Part shown: positions 61,565 to 64,000 of the stretch, piece after piece
Layout: every line of letters begins with the position of its first letter
Position numbering within the stretch: position 1 is the stretch's first letter
Origin: Rhodobacteraceae bacterium WFHF2C18
GTDB taxonomy: Bacteria; Pseudomonadota; Alphaproteobacteria; Rhodobacterales; Rhodobacteraceae
DNA: 64,000 nt
Direction of reading: 5' to 3'
Assembly (NCBI GenBank): GCA_002166865.1
Contig: NHTQ01000007.1
Span: 1 to 64,000 of the forward strand
The notes under the pieces: model-generated
What the model was told of the DNA's origin: nothing
Database searches by the model: none
Seen by the model: only the letters and a program-made list of their open reading frames with translations
Program-made: the position numbers and the translations under genes

Positions 61565-64000
61565 GCCTGCGCACGGCCGCCCGGCTGGCCCGGCGGGAGT
61601 TGCGCGGCGGTCTGCGCGGCTTTCGCATATTCCTGGGTTGCGTCATCCTTGGCGTGGCCGCGATCGCCGCGGTCGGCACCGTCCGCGAAAGCATCGCCAC
61701 CGGATTGGCCGAGGAGGGCGCGGTGCTCCTCGGCGGCGATGCCGAGATCGAACTGACCTACCGTTTCGCCACAGAGGAGGAGCGCGCATGGATGGCGCAA
61801 CGCGCCACGCGCCTGTCGGAAGTGGTGGATTTCCGGTCCATGGCGGTGGAGCCAGGCGGCGAGCGGGCGCTGACCCAGGTCAAGGCGGTGGATTCGGCCT
61901 ATCCGTTGGTGGGCGAGGTGGGACTGGACCCGCCCGGACCGCTTGAGGCCGCGCTGGCGACCGAGGGCGGCCTGCCCGGTGCGGTGATGGATCCCGCGCT
62001 GGCCCGCACCCTGGGGATCACCCCCGGCGACACCTTCCGCCTTGGCACGCAGGACTTCCGGCTGACGGCGCACCTCGTGGACGAGCCCGACAATGCCACG
62101 GCGGGGCTCGGCCTGGGCCCGCGGACGATCGTGCGGCGCGCGGCGCTGGAGGGCGCGGGATTGTTGCAACCCGGCACGCTGTTCAGCACGAAGTACCGGC
62201 TGGACCTGCCGCCGGGCACCGATCTGCCGGCCCTGAAGGCCGCGGCGGAACGTGCGCTGGAAGGCAGCGGCATGCGCTGGCGCGACGCCCGCAACGGCGC
62301 CCCGGGCGCGGCGGAATTCGTGGACCGGCTGGCCGCCTTCCTGGTGCTGGTGGGATTGTCGGGGCTGGCCGTGGGCGGCGTGGGCATCTCGGCGGCACTG
62401 CGCGCCTACCTGGCCGGCAAGACCGAGGTCATTGCCACCCTGCGCACCCTCGGCGCCGACCGGCACACCGTCTTCCTGACCTATTTCCTGCAGACCGGGG
62501 CGATGGCGGGCCTCGGGCTGGCGGGGGGGCTGGTGCTCGGGGTCGGGCTGCCGGTGGCGCTGGCACCGGTGATCGAGGCGCGGCTGCCGGTGCCCGCGCA
62601 TTTCGCCGCCTACCCCGGCCCGATGGCCGAGGCCGTGCTTTACAGCGTGCTGACGGTCCTGATCTTCACGCTCTGGCCGCTGGCCCGCGCGCAGGACGTG
62701 CGCGCCGCCCAGTTGTTCCGCGAGGCGGGAACCCAGGGCAAGGGCCTGCCCCGCTGGCCCTATCTGGCGCTGACGGCGGCGCTGGTCCTGTTGCTCCTGG
62801 CGGCGGCGGCATGGCTGTCGGGGAACCTGGCGCTGACGCTCTGGACCGCCGGCGGGATCGGGGGCGCGCTGGCCGTGCTGGTGGTGGCGGCGCTGGTCAT
62901 CCGGCAGGCGGCCCGGCGGCTGCGGCGGGCCGCCCGCGGGCGCCCGGCGCTGGGCTGGGCCCTGGGGGCCATCGGGGGGCCGGGCGCGGCCACGGTGCCG
63001 GCGCTGCTGTCGCTGGGGCTGGGGCTGTCGGTGCTGGCCGCCATCGGCCAGATCGACCAGAACCTGCGCGGCGCCATCGCCCGGGATCTGCCGGAGCAGG
63101 CGCCGTCCTACTTCTTCCTCGACATCCAGAAGGACCAGATGCCGGCCTTCCGCGCCCGGCTCGACGGCGACCCGGCCGTGGACCGGATCCAGGCCGCGCC
63201 GATGCTGCGGGGAATCATCAGCCGGATCAACGGCCAGCCCGCGCGCGAGGTGGCCGGCGACCACTGGGTGCTGCGGGGCGACCGCGGCGTGAGCTATGCC
63301 GGCGCCCTGCCCGAGAGCACGCGGCTGGTCGCCGGCGATTGGTGGGGGCCGGATTACACCGGCCCGCCGCAGGTCAGCTTCGCCGCCGACGAGGCGCGCG
63401 AGATGGGGCTGGAGCTGGGCGACGAGATCACCGTCAACATCCTGGGCCGGCCCGTGACCGCCCGGTTGACCAGCCTGCGGGAGGTCGATTTCTCGACCGC
63501 CGGGATGGGTTTCATCATGGTGATGAACCCCGCCGCGCTGGAGGCCGCGCCGCACAGCTTCATCGCCACGGTCTATGCGGACAAGGCGGCCGAGCCGGCG
63601 ATCCTGCGCGACATCACGGCCGAGTTGCCCAATGTCACCGCCATCCGGGTGCGCGACGCGATCGCGCGGGTGGCCGGGATCCTGGAGGGGCTGGCCGCCG
63701 CCACCGCCTGGGGCGCGGCGGCCACCCTGCTGACCGGGCTTCTGGTGCTGATCGGCGCGGCTGCCGCGGACCAGGGCACGCGGGTGCACGAGGCGGCGGT
63801 GCTGAAAACCCTGGGCGCGACGCGCGGGCGCATCCTGCTCAGCCTGGCGCTGCGGGCGGCCCTTCTGGGCGCGGCCGCCGGGGCGGTGGCCCTGGCCGCG
63901 GGCGTGGGCGGGGCCTGGGCGGTCAGCCGCTACGTGATGGAGACCGATTTCGCCGTGGCCTGGGCCTCGGCCCTGGCCGTGGTGGCGGGGGGCGCCGCGA
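61561..64000 (+). CDS. ABC transporter permease, YbbP/FtsX type (3' end outside window)
   Basis: At least 813 codons without a stop. It begins MSLRTAARLARRELRGGLRG. One N-terminal TM helix is followed by an extracytoplasmic domain, then FtsX-like helices near 260-390 (FLVLVGLSGLAVGGVGISAA), further helices, a second extracytoplasmic domain (about 520-690), and a second FtsX core starting TAWGAAATLLTGLLVLIGAA. This is the YbbP double-FtsX layout. It overlaps the ATPase stop by ATGA. Confidence 0.9.
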   Translation, partial: MSLRTAARLARRELRGGLRGFRIFLGCVILGVAAIAAVGTVRESIATGLAEEGAVLLGGDAEIELTYRFATEEERAWMAQRATRLSEVVDFRSMAVEPGGERALTQVKAVDSAYPLVGEVGLDPPGPLEAALATEGGLPGAVMDPALARTLGITPGDTFRLGTQDFRLTAHLVDEPDNATAGLGLGPRTIVRRAALEGAGLLQPGTLFSTKYRLDLPPGTDLPALKAAAERALEGSGMRWRDARNGAPGAAEFVDRLAAFLVLVGLSGLAVGGVGISAALRAYLAGKTEVIATLRTLGADRHTVFLTYFLQTGAMAGLGLAGGLVLGVGLPVALAPVIEARLPVPAHFAAYPGPMAEAVLYSVLTVLIFTLWPLARAQDVRAAQLFREAGTQGKGLPRWPYLALTAALVLLLLAAAAWLSGNLALTLWTAGGIGGALAVLVVAALVIRQAARRLRRAARGRPALGWALGAIGGPGAATVPALLSLGLGLSVLAAIGQIDQNLRGAIARDLPEQAPSYFFLDIQKDQMPAFRARLDGDPAVDRIQAAPMLRGIISRINGQPAREVAGDHWVLRGDRGVSYAGALPESTRLVAGDWWGPDYTGPPQVSFAADEAREMGLELGDEITVNILGRPVTARLTSLREVDFSTAGMGFIMVMNPAALEAAPHSFIATVYADKAAEPAILRDITAELPNVTAIRVRDAIARVAGILEGLAAATAWGAAATLLTGLLVLIGAAAADQGTRVHEAAVLKTLGATRGRILLSLALRAALLGAAAGAVALAAGVGGAWAVSRYVMETDFAVAWASALAVVAGGAA

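Noticed and set aside
61291-63789. An 832-codon minus-strand reading frame across the ABC permease
   Set aside because: Antisense to the YbbA/YbbP genes, very rich in Arg, Gln, Gly and Pro, with no recognisable domain. It also crosses the ATPase gene.
1-64000. CRISPR arrays, tRNA or rRNA genes, IS elements
   Set aside because: No regularly spaced direct repeats, no tRNA T-loop with a matching acceptor stem, and no transposase ORF or terminal repeat pair was seen on reading the window.

Overview
The window is high-GC, gene-dense bacterial chromosome. It looks like an alphaproteobacterium of the order Rhodobacterales (Roseobacter/Rhodobacter relatives). Evidence: the str operon, a ruvCAB cluster, the rpsA-ihfB-lapA-trpF-trpB neighbourhood, DUF1127, DUF2125, DUF3576, DUF3253 and DUF484 proteins, a phosphatidylcholine synthase, an FnrL-like site, and a REP-like repeat of the GGCGGGG-TGAA-CCCCGCC type that I associate with this order. 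No tRNA, rRNA, CRISPR, prophage or IS element was seen. Most of the window is ordinary core genome, with genes packed by ATGA or TGATG overlaps.

Layout. 1-3.5 kb: minus-strand str operon (rpsL, rpsG, fusA, tuf) with a clear sigma-70 promoter at 3447-3475 and a long inverted repeat between fusA and tuf. 3.5-10 kb: two tandem rhamnosyltransferase-like genes, an EamA transporter, a CysQ-type phosphatase, PmbA/TldE and a DUF2125 protein. 10-19.5 kb: SDR plus crotonase pair, HNH protein, flavoprotein, leuS-lptE-holA, a family-4 glycosyltransferase and a DUF3576 lipoprotein. 19.6-25.3 kb: YggS, an L,D-transpeptidase overlapping a LOV histidine kinase, DUF3253 overlapping ileS. 25.4-31 kb: truncated haemoglobin, a thpR-methyltransferase-unknown operon, ruvCAB, DUF1127. 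31-40 kb: prmA, MFS, YeeE/YedE, priA, transaldolase-like aldolase, DUF484, xerC, phosphatidylcholine synthase. 40-48 kb: OmpA-like, AhpD-like, GNAT, CinA-like, sfsA, map, trpB, methyltransferase, trpF, lapA, ihfB. 48-53 kb: rpsA, cmk, dacB, nadD. 53-60 kb: PAS-GGDEF-EAL protein, ettA, a winged-helix plus RMF-like fusion, a geranylgeranyl-reductase-type flavoprotein, a 28-codon ORF with a strong SD, an L,D-transpeptidase and cspA. 60-64 kb: tesA divergent from a YbbA/YbbP-type ABC system that runs off the end.

Genes that plausibly work together: the str operon, rpsA, prmA, map, leuS, ileS, ettA and the RMF-like protein act in translation; ruvCAB, priA, holA, xerC and ihfB in DNA maintenance; lptE, dacB, two L,D-transpeptidases, OmpA-like, pcs and glycosyltransferases in the envelope. 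The two least ordinary items are (i) the winged-helix/RMF-like protein directly behind the translational throttle ettA, a candidate ribosome-silencing module, and (ii) the LOV blue-light kinase translationally overlapped with an L,D-transpeptidase. A terminator-like hairpin inside the apparent rpsA leader and CCCGTACG hairpins closing two separate operons are also worth checking. I found no clear defence system or other large undescribed gene cluster.
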